DNA of 64,000 bases from a virus. The notes under the pieces are model-generated. The model saw nothing but the letters and a program-made list of their open reading frames with translations, did not search any database and was not told where the DNA came from. Below, in pieces: positions 57,788 to 64,000 of the stretch; the first letter of the stretch is position 1; each line of letters starts with the position of its first letter. Both the position numbers and the translations under genes were made by a program. The stretch is from the IMG/VR virus record IMGVR_UViG_3300037247_000655, positions 101,527 to 165,526 of that record; one strand, written 5' to 3'.

Positions 57788-58108
57788 CTATGCCACCTTG
57801 TCGTCGAGCATATCGTCGTCTTCAGGTAGATCTTTCAGAAAAGATTCGAGATCGTCCTGGCAGTTACTACAATCCCCAGTACAACCGCAATCACAATCAT
57901 CGGGTTGACTATTTCTTTCCCAGGTAATTAGGCCTATCTCCAACTCCAGCTCCAGACGCTCGATTGCAGGGTTTTGGACGCATTCTATTATCAGTCTGAG
58001 AGCCTCGTCTTCAGAAGACACTTCGAACTGATCTGTACCGCGTTGTCGAACGAACTCGTTTGAGTCATAGTTGGTACTATCTCTGTTCCACACAGTTGCC
58101 TTGCTCAT
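57788..58108 (-). CDS. Acidic Cys-cluster protein
   Basis: 106 residues. A helical part ALRLIIECVQNPAIERLELE is followed by DDCDCGCTGDCSNCQDD, six cysteines in a short acidic stretch that could hold a metal cluster, and an acidic tail. AAAGGA 8 bases before the ATG. Unrecognised. Confidence 0.66.
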   Translation of the reverse strand: MSKATVWNRDSTNYDSNEFVRQRGTDQFEVSSEDEALRLIIECVQNPAIERLELELEIGLITWERNSQPDDCDCGCTGDCSNCQDDLESFLKDLPEDDDMLDDKVA

Positions 58109-58460
58109 AACTATATCCTTTCACGTGGTGATTACAATAGACACTCAGGAATTCGTGTACGGACGAGATGGGTCCTCTCCATTCGTTGTATGTTTCAACA
58201 CCACGACTGGCGATCTCACGTCCTCTGGATTCTGCATCTATATGACTCTTGAAGGGTTGACTCAGTAAGCTGTCGTCTCCAGGTTGTGTCCCGCAGTTGT
58301 TTATGCACCGTCCTTGTCGCCACGGACCTTCACATTTACCACATCTCTGATCGCCAACGCCGTACTTCCTATCGTCATCGCAGTACCAACAGAATCCATC
58401 CTCCATCCCCGCACCATGCAGTTTTTGTCTACAGTCCCTACACCTCAGGTGCCTAGTCAT
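58077..58460 (-). CDS. Multi-zinc-knuckle protein
   Basis: 127 residues. LRCRDCRQKL, FCWYCDDD, RCGKCEGPWRQGRCINNC provide ligands for two or three zinc atoms. The C-terminus overlaps the next gene by 32 bases. Unrecognised. Confidence 0.65.
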   Translation of the reverse strand: MTRHLRCRDCRQKLHGAGMEDGFCWYCDDDRKYGVGDQRCGKCEGPWRQGRCINNCGTQPGDDSLLSQPFKSHIDAESRGREIASRGVETYNEWRGPISSVHEFLSVYCNHHVKGYSYEQGNCVEQR

Positions 58461-59037
58461 TATTCAGATCCTTTTGCAGCTCGGCGATTTTGATATTGAA
58501 AGCCTTGTATGCCGTACTTCCCGACGTCAAACTATTGAGGGTTGTTCGAAACTCATCCAATACTTCTAGAGCTGTTTTAGGGGTGTCTTCGTTGGGAGTG
58601 GATGCGACATACGCCCTGGCGTGCGCTATTGTCCGTACTATGTCGTCGTACGGATGGCTGAGTGAGTAATTCCCATCTATCGTACAGGCTACTTCTTGTT
58701 CTACGGGGGAGCTGCGGATGCGTCCGTGAATTTCATTAAGAGGGATAGATATGACCCCACACTGGTTTTCCCAGAATTCGACTATAACCAGACCATTGAA
58801 GTCACATACCCGTGGTAACTCTTCCCGTTTGGCCCTGGTGTATTCTGTTACGACTTTGAATGGTTCTGGATCGCATTCCAATGAAAGAGCATAGGTTCGT
58901 TCATAGTAGGTAAGGTCTGCCGAAACCAGATCAATCCCCATTCTTTTCGCTTCCTGTATCGCATATATCCAATTACCATCTTTCCGCGAAAGTAACAGTT
59001 CTCGCGTATTCTTGTGTCGAATCTCGTAGACAGCCAT
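58453..59037 (-). CDS. Hypothetical protein
   Basis: 194 residues. YEIRHKNTRELLLSRKDGNW, then VIVEFWENQCGVISIPLNEI, and a helical C-terminus. Unrecognised; no membrane segment. GAAAGAG before the ATG. Confidence 0.68.
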   Translation of the reverse strand: MAVYEIRHKNTRELLLSRKDGNWIYAIQEAKRMGIDLVSADLTYYERTYALSLECDPEPFKVVTEYTRAKREELPRVCDFNGLVIVEFWENQCGVISIPLNEIHGRIRSSPVEQEVACTIDGNYSLSHPYDDIVRTIAHARAYVASTPNEDTPKTALEVLDEFRTTLNSLTSGSTAYKAFNIKIAELQKDLNND

Positions 59038-59075
59038 GTTTATCTCTTTCTATTATTACTCATTAGATACATCAA

Positions 59076-59291
59076 TCAAGAAGTGACAGGACTTTTCATC
59101 GATCGAATATCCTTTGCGACTTCCTTCATGACTAATACAGCAGCTTCGCAATCAATCAAATCCCCATTGTCTAGAGACCCGTTCTTTAACATACGTACCT
59201 TGGCTATATGCGATTCACACATTCGTGCGCATATTTCAATCATTTCGTTCATCAAATCGTTGATTTGTTTCTTCATAATGTCATCTTTCAT
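59076..59291 (-). CDS. Small helical protein
   Basis: 71 residues, GGAGG 7 bases before the ATG. QINDLMNEMIEICARMCESH and LVMKEVAKDIRSM; all helical. Directly follows a tRNA gene. Unrecognised. Confidence 0.65.
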   Translation of the reverse strand: MKDDIMKKQINDLMNEMIEICARMCESHIAKVRMLKNGSLDNGDLIDCEAAVLVMKEVAKDIRSMKSPVTS

Positions 59292-59306
59292 ACATTCACC
59301 TCCATT

Positions 59307-59379
59307 GTCCCCGCTAGGACTCGAACCTAGAACTACAGCATTTTAAGTGCTGTTCCTCTGCCAGTTGGGATACGAGGAC
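59307..59379 (-). tRNA. tRNA with UAA anticodon and a short variable loop
   Basis: 73-nt cloverleaf: acceptor GTCCTCG/CGGGGAC, D arm TCC/GGA, anticodon stem CAGCA/TGCTG with loop CTTAAAA (UAA, Leu), T arm CTAGG-TTCGAGT-CCTAG. The variable loop is TAGTT, whereas bacterial tRNA-Leu has a long arm. Confidence 0.88.
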
Positions 59380-59431
59380 ATTGTACCAGAAGTCCTGTAG
59401 TTGGTATAACTTTTATTCAGGGCTGGGCATA

Positions 59432-59627
59432 TCATCGCCTCCTGTTTAACTCCATCATAGATACACGAGTGACGACCAAACGACGTATACAGGTCATGTG
59501 GCAACTATCCCGCCTATAATCACGGGCATCCTGACGAGTTTCAAAAAGCAATGGGGCGTCATTTTTGCCAGACACAAAATAGGGTCCGCCCTGATATGCA
59601 TCACAGACTATTTCCCCATTTTATCAC
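59432..59627 (-). pseudogene. Small ORF apparently needing a +1 frameshift at CTG TGA
   Basis: GTG at 59627 with AGAAGG 6 bases ahead reads (M)IKWGNSL then TGA. In the +1 frame the sequence continues DAYQGGPYFVSGKNDAPLLF then TRQDARDYRRD to a stop at 59432, a natural-looking phage protein of about 64 residues. The site CTG-TGA with an RBS-like GGGGAA before it recalls prfB-type +1 shifting. Alternatives are a sequence error or a start at the in-frame GTG 59575. Confidence 0.42.
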
Positions 59628-59655
59628 GTTGAGCCTTCTATGGTTCTCCATTGTT

Positions 59656-60018
59656 TTATCCCGCAACCTTTCTTACTGACGCCAGTGTATCCTGGGCTTC
59701 AGAGATTTCAGCCTCCAACTCGGCTCGTTCATCTCCTCCAATCGCCACATCCTTGAGACAAGATATACGGGTCTCTATCTCACACTCGGCCAGTACCAGC
59801 AGACACTCCAGTTCGTCGGGAGGAATTGTGACACCTGTCTCTTTGTTCTCGTCTATATCCTGTTGAAACGCCGCACGCCAATGTGAGGCTACCTCGTTCG
59901 CTTCTTTTTCCCTTCTGAAGATTTTAGTGTGCATACTAATTCCGTGCACGCCATACACATTCATTGCCCACGTATAATCGGCTAGCTGGGATACTCTAAC
60001 ACGATCCGTCCTTTTCAT
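59656..60018 (-). CDS. Hypothetical helical protein
   Basis: 120 residues. The ATG at 60018 is better spaced from GGAGG than the one at 60024. VYGVHGISMHTKIFRREKEA, then LECLLVLAECEIETRISCLK and an acidic coiled-coil end. Unrecognised. Confidence 0.64.
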   Translation of the reverse strand: MKRTDRVRVSQLADYTWAMNVYGVHGISMHTKIFRREKEANEVASHWRAAFQQDIDENKETGVTIPPDELECLLVLAECEIETRISCLKDVAIGGDERAELEAEISEAQDTLASVRKVAG

Positions 60019-60033
60019 CACCATCGCCTCCAG

Positions 60034-60327
60034 TTAAGTAAAGAGCTTTCGAAGATTTGCATCTCTCTGTTGATTCAGATGAGCGTCAGTGTCTGGGGAC
60101 GCGGTATTATCGGGGTTTTGAACCTCTTTGACTATGTCGTATTTAGTTGGATCACGATAGAAAGCGACATCGTTGTTCCATATCAACCAACAACATTCCC
60201 CAAGTTTGGGGAAATCACTGTCTCCAAGGAATTCTTCTGGATACTCAATGATAGTCAGCCTTGTACCAGAGAAAGGACCTGTTCTTATGACAATAATGTC
60301 TCCAGGTTTAGCATGGTCAGTGCTCAT
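60034..60327 (-). CDS. PGD-type protein, family B member
   Basis: 97 residues from the ATG at 60327 (GGAG 7 bases ahead). HAKPGDIIVIRTGPFSGTRL, LTIIEYPEEF, and the end LNQQRDANLRKLFT match 57285-57554 along the whole length. Function unknown. Confidence 0.68.
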   Translation of the reverse strand: MSTDHAKPGDIIVIRTGPFSGTRLTIIEYPEEFLGDSDFPKLGECCWLIWNNDVAFYRDPTKYDIVKEVQNPDNTASPDTDAHLNQQRDANLRKLFT

Positions 60328-60353
60328 TACTGTTCTCCGCACATTCTTCTTTA

Positions 60354-60611
60354 CTACCATGAGATAGAGAACAGGACATATGCGTACGAATAACCCTGTT
60401 CGACATAAGCTCCATTATCTTTAGCCCACTGGGCTATTTTAGCCAGAGTATCCAAGGGATATGTACGTTCAGATTTTTTATCGTCCCATTCCCACTCCCC
60501 GTCATCAAGTGACACTCTCTTGTAGGAGTCATTCCTCTGCTCGCCGCAGATCAGCTCCCTCATTTCCTTGTCTGGCAAATCGTTGCAATTAAATACGCTG
60601 ACCAGCTTCAT
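60354..60611 (-). CDS. Small hypothetical protein
   Basis: 85 residues, AAAAGGAG 8 bases before the ATG. LVSVFNCNDLPDKEMRELIC and YPLDTLAKIAQWAKDNGAYV; alpha/beta. Unrecognised. Confidence 0.65.
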   Translation of the reverse strand: MKLVSVFNCNDLPDKEMRELICGEQRNDSYKRVSLDDGEWEWDDKKSERTYPLDTLAKIAQWAKDNGAYVEQGYSYAYVLFSISW

Positions 60612-60660
60612 ATTCTGTTCTCCTTTTGTTCCCCGATACTCTTCCTGGGCGCATCAAGAA

Positions 60661-60693
60661 ACCTACTGTTATTGACAACACAATAGGCTTTTT
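60661..60693 (+). terminator. Possible terminator hairpin
   Basis: CCTACTGT...ACAATAGG forms an 8-bp stem followed by CTTTTTTGG on the plus strand; on the minus strand the stem is followed by TTTCTTG. It may work in both directions between 60730 and 60611. Confidence 0.42.
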
Positions 60694-60729
60694 TGGCGAG
60701 CCCACTCTGTTTTCCCTGCCGTAATCGTA

Positions 60730-60996
60730 TTATCCCAAAGCGTTTCTAGCCCATTCTGCTATCTGTTCGTACCCATCGATTCCTTTGGTGTTTTCTTCTG
60801 CCATATCAAGGATGTGTCGCAAGGTTTGAAGGTAATCTTTGGATTCGACAACACATTCCTCCATATAACCTCCACATTCTAGACAAATTGGCCAGCCATA
60901 CTCTTGGATATTACCGAGTATCCTTGTCATGTTTCCCTGGACGTGGTGTACTTCACGACACTTATTGCACATGAACTCTATGCCGTATGTTTTCAT
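60730..60996 (-). CDS. Zinc-ribbon protein
   Basis: 88 residues from the ATG at 60996 (AGGGG upstream). FMCNKCREVHHV and ICLECGGYME form a zinc ribbon; the C-terminus is helical (LQTLRHILDMAEENTKG). Unrecognised. Confidence 0.66.
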   Translation of the reverse strand: MKTYGIEFMCNKCREVHHVQGNMTRILGNIQEYGWPICLECGGYMEECVVESKDYLQTLRHILDMAEENTKGIDGYEQIAEWARNALG

Positions 60997-61036
60997 AGCC
61001 TTACCCCTCTCTTTTGTGTCCTGCAAACACCCCCCC

Positions 61037-61237
61037 CTAAGACCATGGAATGTCCGACATGTATAACCAGATGTTATATGCATCTTGCACGGCTACCTTC
61101 TCACTACAACCACCGGCCATCGTGATTTCCACCATTTTCCCAGCACTTCTACATTTCTCGATAGTAATTGCACTAGGGATTTTAACGACGTGATCAAGGT
61201 TGATCAGTGTTCCATCACTCAATTTTTTGCATATCAT
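61037..61237 (-). CDS. Small hypothetical protein
   Basis: 66 residues. KLSDGTLINLDHVVKIPSAI and MVEITMAGGCSEKVAVQDAY; a small beta protein resembling LytTR-like or flagellar-regulator-like folds only loosely. GAGAG before the ATG. Confidence 0.6.
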   Translation of the reverse strand: MICKKLSDGTLINLDHVVKIPSAITIEKCRSAGKMVEITMAGGCSEKVAVQDAYNIWLYMSDIPWS

Positions 61238-61467
61238 CGACTTCTCTCTTTACAGGACGTTAGCCACAACAATATCACGAAGTGAGCACACAAACAAGAC
61301 GAAGTCCGGACGTTCTTCGGACCCTATCGTCACATTGACCCACTTTACGCCACCCACACCCACTGACTCCCACACGCCTACGAAATCGTATATAAACAAA
61401 CCAAACTGGCTATGTATTGGGGTCGTCGTCGCAGTGCTAAAATGCCGTTTTTGACCCCATTAAGCCA
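61238..61467. other. Gap with a stem-loop, no gene seen
   Basis: No supported frame. An inverted repeat around 61297-61320 (CGAAG...CTTCG, with GTCCG...CGGAC) and TATATAC at about 61390 may be regulatory for the small genes on either side. Confidence 0.35.
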
Positions 61468-61545
61468 CTATTCTACCGTGTCACCAATACAGACTATGAC
61501 AAATAGGACTAAGATCAAACAGACCCAAATGGCTGTACTGCCCAT
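61468..61545 (-). CDS. 25-residue membrane peptide
   Basis: ATG at 61545 with AGGAG 6 bases ahead. TAIWVCLILVLFVIVCIG is one membrane helix. First of a run of tiny membrane genes. Function unknown. Confidence 0.6.
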   Translation of the reverse strand: MGSTAIWVCLILVLFVIVCIGDTVE

Positions 61546-61633
61546 CTCCGTCTCCTATATACGAAAAACCTCACTGGCGCTATCAAGGATGGTGTTTATT
61601 GACAAACCACCCTCTAGGCACGCATTCGTACTA

Positions 61634-61801
61634 TTACGGTGATGATTGTCCGATTTTCTTCGCGTAGTAGATAGTCCATGCCAACAAGAAATGCATTGAG
61701 ATTGTCCATAATATCCCCTGATAGGTTCCAAATGCACTTTGTACACCAAGAGATCCCGCAATAGCGAGTAATCCCCATGTGACACTTATGATCAATCTCA
61801 T
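61634..61801 (-). CDS. 55-residue two-helix membrane protein
   Basis: ATG at 61801 with AAGGGG 8 bases ahead. RLIISVTWGLLAIAGSLGVQ and GILWTISMHFLLAWTIYYAK are two membrane helices joined by SAFG. Paralogue of 61869-62015. Confidence 0.7.
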   Translation of the reverse strand: MRLIISVTWGLLAIAGSLGVQSAFGTYQGILWTISMHFLLAWTIYYAKKIGQSSP

Positions 61802-61868
61802 CAATCTTACCCCTTAACACTAACAAAGAGTAGCACCCAGGATTTTGCAGGCGCTCGGTTTTGGATTC

Positions 61869-62015
61869 TTACCTTCTGATGCCAAATAACCAATACAAAG
61901 ACACTAGTAGACTGATCAACCAAAATCCTCCTATACGGAGCCCAAACGCACTTTCTACATGGTAATACCCCGCCACGGCGATTATTCCCCAGGTCATAGA
62001 AGAGATTATGATCAT
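61869..62015 (-). CDS. 48-residue two-helix membrane protein, paralogue
   Basis: ATG at 62015 with AGGAGG 8 bases ahead. IIISSMTWGIIAVAGYYHVE then SAFG and GGFWLISLLVSLYWLF. It aligns with 61634-61801 (TWG..A.AG...V.SAFG), so the pair is a tandem duplication. Confidence 0.7.
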   Translation of the reverse strand: MIIISSMTWGIIAVAGYYHVESAFGLRIGGFWLISLLVSLYWLFGIRR

Positions 62016-62211
62016 CAAACTTACCTCCTACTAGCACTATGTAACTAAGTGCCTACGAGTTGTGTCCGGAAATGGGGCAGATGTGGGGTTCTGACCTGGA
62101 TCAGAGGCACACCTGGACTAATCAAAAACTCCCAATACTTCTCTGAAAACCCCGGATAGTTTGTTTTTGGGCTCGTATAGCTACTTTGGGGCGATAACTA
62201 GGGGAGGGGAA

Positions 62212-62310
62212 TTAGAATATATCCATGGATAGTATGACATAGATGGTCACCACTATCATTGCCAAGGAGAAACAAAGGTCTACTGGATCCCTCCTATTAT
62301 TACCGCACAT
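62212..62310 (-). CDS. 32-residue membrane protein
   Basis: ATG at 62310 with AAGGGG 8 bases ahead. CGNNRRDPVDLC then SLAMIVVTIYVILSMDIF, one helix. Same length and plan as 62617-62715. Confidence 0.62.
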   Translation of the reverse strand: MCGNNRRDPVDLCFSLAMIVVTIYVILSMDIF

Positions 62311-62383
62311 AGCTTTAACCCCTTGCTTAGACATACAATATGTAGTTATGATACCCCTGTGATACCCCCTATATATGGTGTGT

Positions 62384-62533
62384 TTACTCCCACAAACCGG
62401 TAGGTCCAAACCAACATTCAATGCATAATAATACCAATAGCAGACCTATCCACATCAAGATAATAGGGATATATCGCATGCCATCGGGCGTCCCATTACT
62501 ATGGTAGGGTCCACCAGGATCTCCATATGTCAT
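62384..62533 (-). CDS. 49-residue membrane protein
   Basis: ATG at 62533, with GAGGGG farther upstream. TYGDPGGPYHSNGTPDGMRY is hydrophilic, then IPIILMWIGLLLVLLCIECW is a membrane helix. Unrecognised. Confidence 0.6.
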   Translation of the reverse strand: MTYGDPGGPYHSNGTPDGMRYIPIILMWIGLLLVLLCIECWFGPTGLWE

Positions 62534-62616
62534 TTCTCACACCACCCCTCCTTCTTGTACCCACTACATGTAGTTGCGAACCCTCTGATACCCCCACTAC
62601 ATATGGTATGTGACGA

Positions 62617-62715
62617 CTAGAAAATCATACCTACGCTAGCTAAGAAGAAAAAGGTGACAAAGACTGCGATAGGGATCAACCACCAATCGCTTGGACCATC
62701 AGCGTTGTAGCACAT
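62617..62715 (-). CDS. 32-residue membrane protein
   Basis: ATG at 62715 with GGGAG 7 bases ahead. CYNADGPSDWWLIPIAVF then VTFFFLASVGMIF. Parallels 62212-62310 in size, Cys2 and Asp-Pro region. Confidence 0.62.
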   Translation of the reverse strand: MCYNADGPSDWWLIPIAVFVTFFFLASVGMIF

Positions 62716-62750
62716 ACTATTTCTCCCACCCTCTTTCTTGTACCCTACTA

Positions 62751-62846
62751 CTAAAGGGAAATCCCAGAGATTACTAAAAGTATGCTGATTGCAAGTAGTA
62801 TCAACAAACAGATGGTTTGAATAAAGAAGCAAGTGTTGTTTGACAT
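62751..62846 (-). CDS. 31-residue membrane peptide
   Basis: ATG at 62846 with AAGGA 9 bases ahead. SNNTCFFIQTICLLILLAIS, a single hydrophobic helix. Last member, in genome order, of the small membrane set. Confidence 0.6.
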   Translation of the reverse strand: MSNNTCFFIQTICLLILLAISILLVISGISL

Positions 62847-62858
62847 CGTGCTGGTTCC

Positions 62859-63110
62859 TTATTCAGGTAATTCAACAACTATTCCGCGATGAGAGGGTGA
62901 TATTTCCAGTCCGGTTGAACGATCCAGACTATGATAAATCTGCATTTTCCCTTCTTCGGTGATACGTGCAATCTTACCACGGACTATAGGTTTGCCGGTA
63001 TTATCTACGACAATCAGATCGACACCATGTCCATCACTACGGTCCTCTAATTTCAGGTTAATCTCCGTTACTTGGCTTTCCTCGAATACTCGGATAGTTC
63101 TCGTGGACAT
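62859..63110 (-). CDS. Small hypothetical protein
   Basis: 83 residues, AGGAG 8 bases before the ATG. TRTIRVFEESQVTEINLKLE, DLIVVDNTGKPIVRGKIARI; all-beta. First gene after the right-hand gene-free stretch. Unrecognised. Confidence 0.68.
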   Translation of the reverse strand: MSTRTIRVFEESQVTEINLKLEDRSDGHGVDLIVVDNTGKPIVRGKIARITEEGKMQIYHSLDRSTGLEISPSHRGIVVELPE

Positions 63111-63377
63111 ACTATTTCTCCTATACTAAAACAAACACAGGATAAACTGACTAAGGCGCCAGACACAGATTGCAGTGCAAAGTGTGTCTACAACAAATAT
63201 TGTACCCTAACCCCACCGATAGGATACGCGGATAGTCCTTAGGGACGAAGCGCGCCAAGCTGGTGGCCTTGACGCCCTTAACTATCCTCCCCAAAAAGAA
63301 AAGATGCGCCGAACCCCCACCAATCCGAGCGCCACTGACTCTCCGCAAATCTGCTTAGGTAGTCAGTTTCCCGAAAA
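63111..63377. other. Gene-free leader region
   Basis: No convincing gene. A hairpin AGACACA...TGTGTCT lies at 63158-63186. A 65-codon minus frame exists but lacks an RBS and natural composition. Confidence 0.4.
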
Positions 63378-63473
63378 GCCACCAGACGGGATTTGAACCC
63401 GCAAACATCCTGTTCACCCAGTCATTAACCATGGGCTACTGAGGACAGCTTTACCATTTAGCTTACTGGTGAC
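63378..63473 (-). tRNA. tRNA-His-like cloverleaf with oversized anticodon loop
   Basis: 96 nt. Acceptor GTCACCAG/CTGGTGGC has eight pairs, the extra one being the G-1:C73 pair that marks tRNA-His. D stem AGCT/AGCT with GG in the loop and T arm GCGGG-TTCAAAT-CCCGT are intact. The anticodon stem GTCCT/AGGAT encloses 30 nt instead of 7. GTG-AA-C before AGGA would be a normal 3' half of a His anticodon arm. It is either interrupted by a short insertion or degenerate. Confidence 0.65.
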
Positions 63474-63553
63474 ATGCCAGTTGAATAGACTTACAGCTTC
63501 GGGCTTCTGTATCCTTCCGGACCGGCTTCTTTCTATTCAATTTACACTGGCAT
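63474..63553 (-). ncRNA. Structured RNA hairpin next to the tRNA-like gene
   Basis: TTGAATAGA pairs with TCTATTCAA (9 bp) and TGCCAG with CTGGCA (6 bp), separated by a one-sided bulge TGTAAA. The interior holds GCCGGTCC and a GCCCGAAGC-type loop. About 80 nt, abutting the tRNA-like element. The extent of pairing argues for a real RNA; no known family recognised. Confidence 0.5.
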
Positions 63554-63690
63554 TAAATGAACTATGCCCCAGCAAATGAATCTAGCTATTTGTGATTCCG
63601 GGACAGTTTTGTAAGTTCTTAGTTCTATAGGCTTTTTCTAATTTACCTACCAGGGCTGTATCTCAAAACGCGAGACGGTATTGCTAGACA
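63554..63690. other. No gene seen
   Basis: AT-rich spacer between the RNA hairpin and the terminator. A short hairpin TCTC-AAAACGC-GAGA is at about 63661-63675. Nothing else supported. Confidence 0.4.
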
Positions 63691-63691
63691 A

Positions 63692-63735
63692 TAAAAAAGG
63701 GTACAATGCGCCAAACTATCTGGCATATCGTACCC
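63692..63735 (-). terminator. Rho-independent terminator
   Basis: GGGTAC/GTACCC with inner pairing of TGCCA and TGGC(G)CA closes a long stem, followed by TTTTTTAT on the minus strand. It ends a transcript arriving from the right of the window, so genes left of 63.1 kb need their own promoter. Confidence 0.82.
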
Positions 63736-64000
63736 TCATACATCCGTTTATTCGCGCCGACCCTGAGTCATACCTGTTCAGCGTACCCTTAGACACGCGC
63801 CCTGCAAAAGACGAACATCTTAGGAATCCAAACAAGAATCGAAATAGTATACTACCTTAGAAAGTGGGACCATTGCGTCCTAGTCGACGTTCCGACCTCG
63901 ATAATTAAATCCAAGATAGAAGTGGACTATTAAAAAGACTTGCTATAAGGAATGCCTATCGGTATGACATTGCGCCCGTGGTGGCTACTAACCTGATCGA
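63736..64000. other. No gene seen at right edge
   Basis: No frame with an RBS. Could be the 3' region of a gene or RNA lying beyond the window. Confidence 0.35.

Noticed and set aside
62016-62211. Possible gene in the gap between small membrane genes
   Set aside because: All frames are interrupted or lack a start with an RBS; left as spacer.
63151-63348. 65-codon minus frame ending in LHCNLCLAP
   Set aside because: No RBS, unusual Gly/Arg start, and it overlaps a hairpin near the right-hand RNA features.
63378-63473. Reading the tRNA-like element as tRNA-Sec or tRNA-Tyr with a long variable arm
   Set aside because: The strong GTCCT/AGGAT stem encloses the extra bases, so they lie in the anticodon loop and not in a variable arm; no UCA or GUA loop forms in the right place.
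1-64000. CRISPR array or insertion sequence
   Set aside because: No regularly spaced direct repeats with unique spacers, and no transposase or terminal inverted repeats were seen.

Overview
The window looks like 64 kb from the interior of a large double-stranded DNA phage that infects a Gram-negative bacterium. It is densely packed: almost every gene lies on the minus strand, reads right to left, and overlaps its neighbour by 1-20 bases (ATGA, TAATG and TGATG junctions). Many tiny genes, a private replication and nucleotide set, homing endonucleases, an intein, phage tRNAs, a sigma-like factor and a heptose kinase point the same way. No virion structural gene is recognised, so this is the early/metabolic part of a bigger genome. 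No taxonomic name can be given from sequence alone.

Layout. 1-4.7 kb: glycan genes (HldE-type heptose kinase, GT9-like and GT2 glycosyltransferases, a radical SAM-methyltransferase fusion) with an HNH homing endonuclease between them. 4.7-19 kb: replication and repair (a DNA polymerase III alpha subunit that stops after its catalytic palm, two RecB/Cas4-like nucleases, dATP/dGTP diphosphohydrolase, DnaG-type primase, DnaB-type helicase, dCMP deaminase, RecA, RNase HI, and many small zinc-ribbon proteins, one of which apparently starts at AUU). 19-32 kb: a second homing endonuclease, phosphoesterase, B12-type ribonucleotide reductase with an intein, HD protein, exported trypsin-like protease, lipoprotein, sigma-like factor, ClpP, Xer recombinase, ThyX, methyltransferase and a BrxL-like AAA+ ATPase lacking the Lon-like end. 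32-41 kb: peptide deformylase and a DUF2997 / DUF1257 (Ycf35) / Ycf46-like ATPase set with a DUF3150-like gene. 41-45 kb: radical SAM protein, end-healing kinase-phosphatase fusion, tRNA(CAU).

The most striking region is 45.0-48.8 kb. It encodes a compact ubiquitin-like conjugation system: a beta-grasp Ubl, a small helical protein, an E2-like domain fused to ten tandem CxxC-x4-CxxC zinc modules (a candidate built-in E3), a JAMM peptidase, a ThiF/E1-like adenylyltransferase and a 59-residue protein. Two hairpin/T-run elements bracket the Ubl and helical genes, which suggests they are made at a different level from the enzymes.

49-61 kb holds nucleotide and NAD-related enzymes (nicotinamidase-like hydrolase, phosphoribosyltransferase, phosphoesterase, P-loop kinase), tRNA-Glu, a tRNA with a UAA anticodon, and many small unknowns with internal paralogues. 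61.4-62.9 kb is a run of seven very short membrane-protein genes (25-55 residues). The right end (63.1-64 kb) has no convincing gene. It holds an interrupted tRNA-His-like cloverleaf, an adjacent long RNA hairpin and an intrinsic terminator. Only two genes lie on the plus strand (40.95 and 51.1 kb), and both have the same short promoter/RBS block in front of them.
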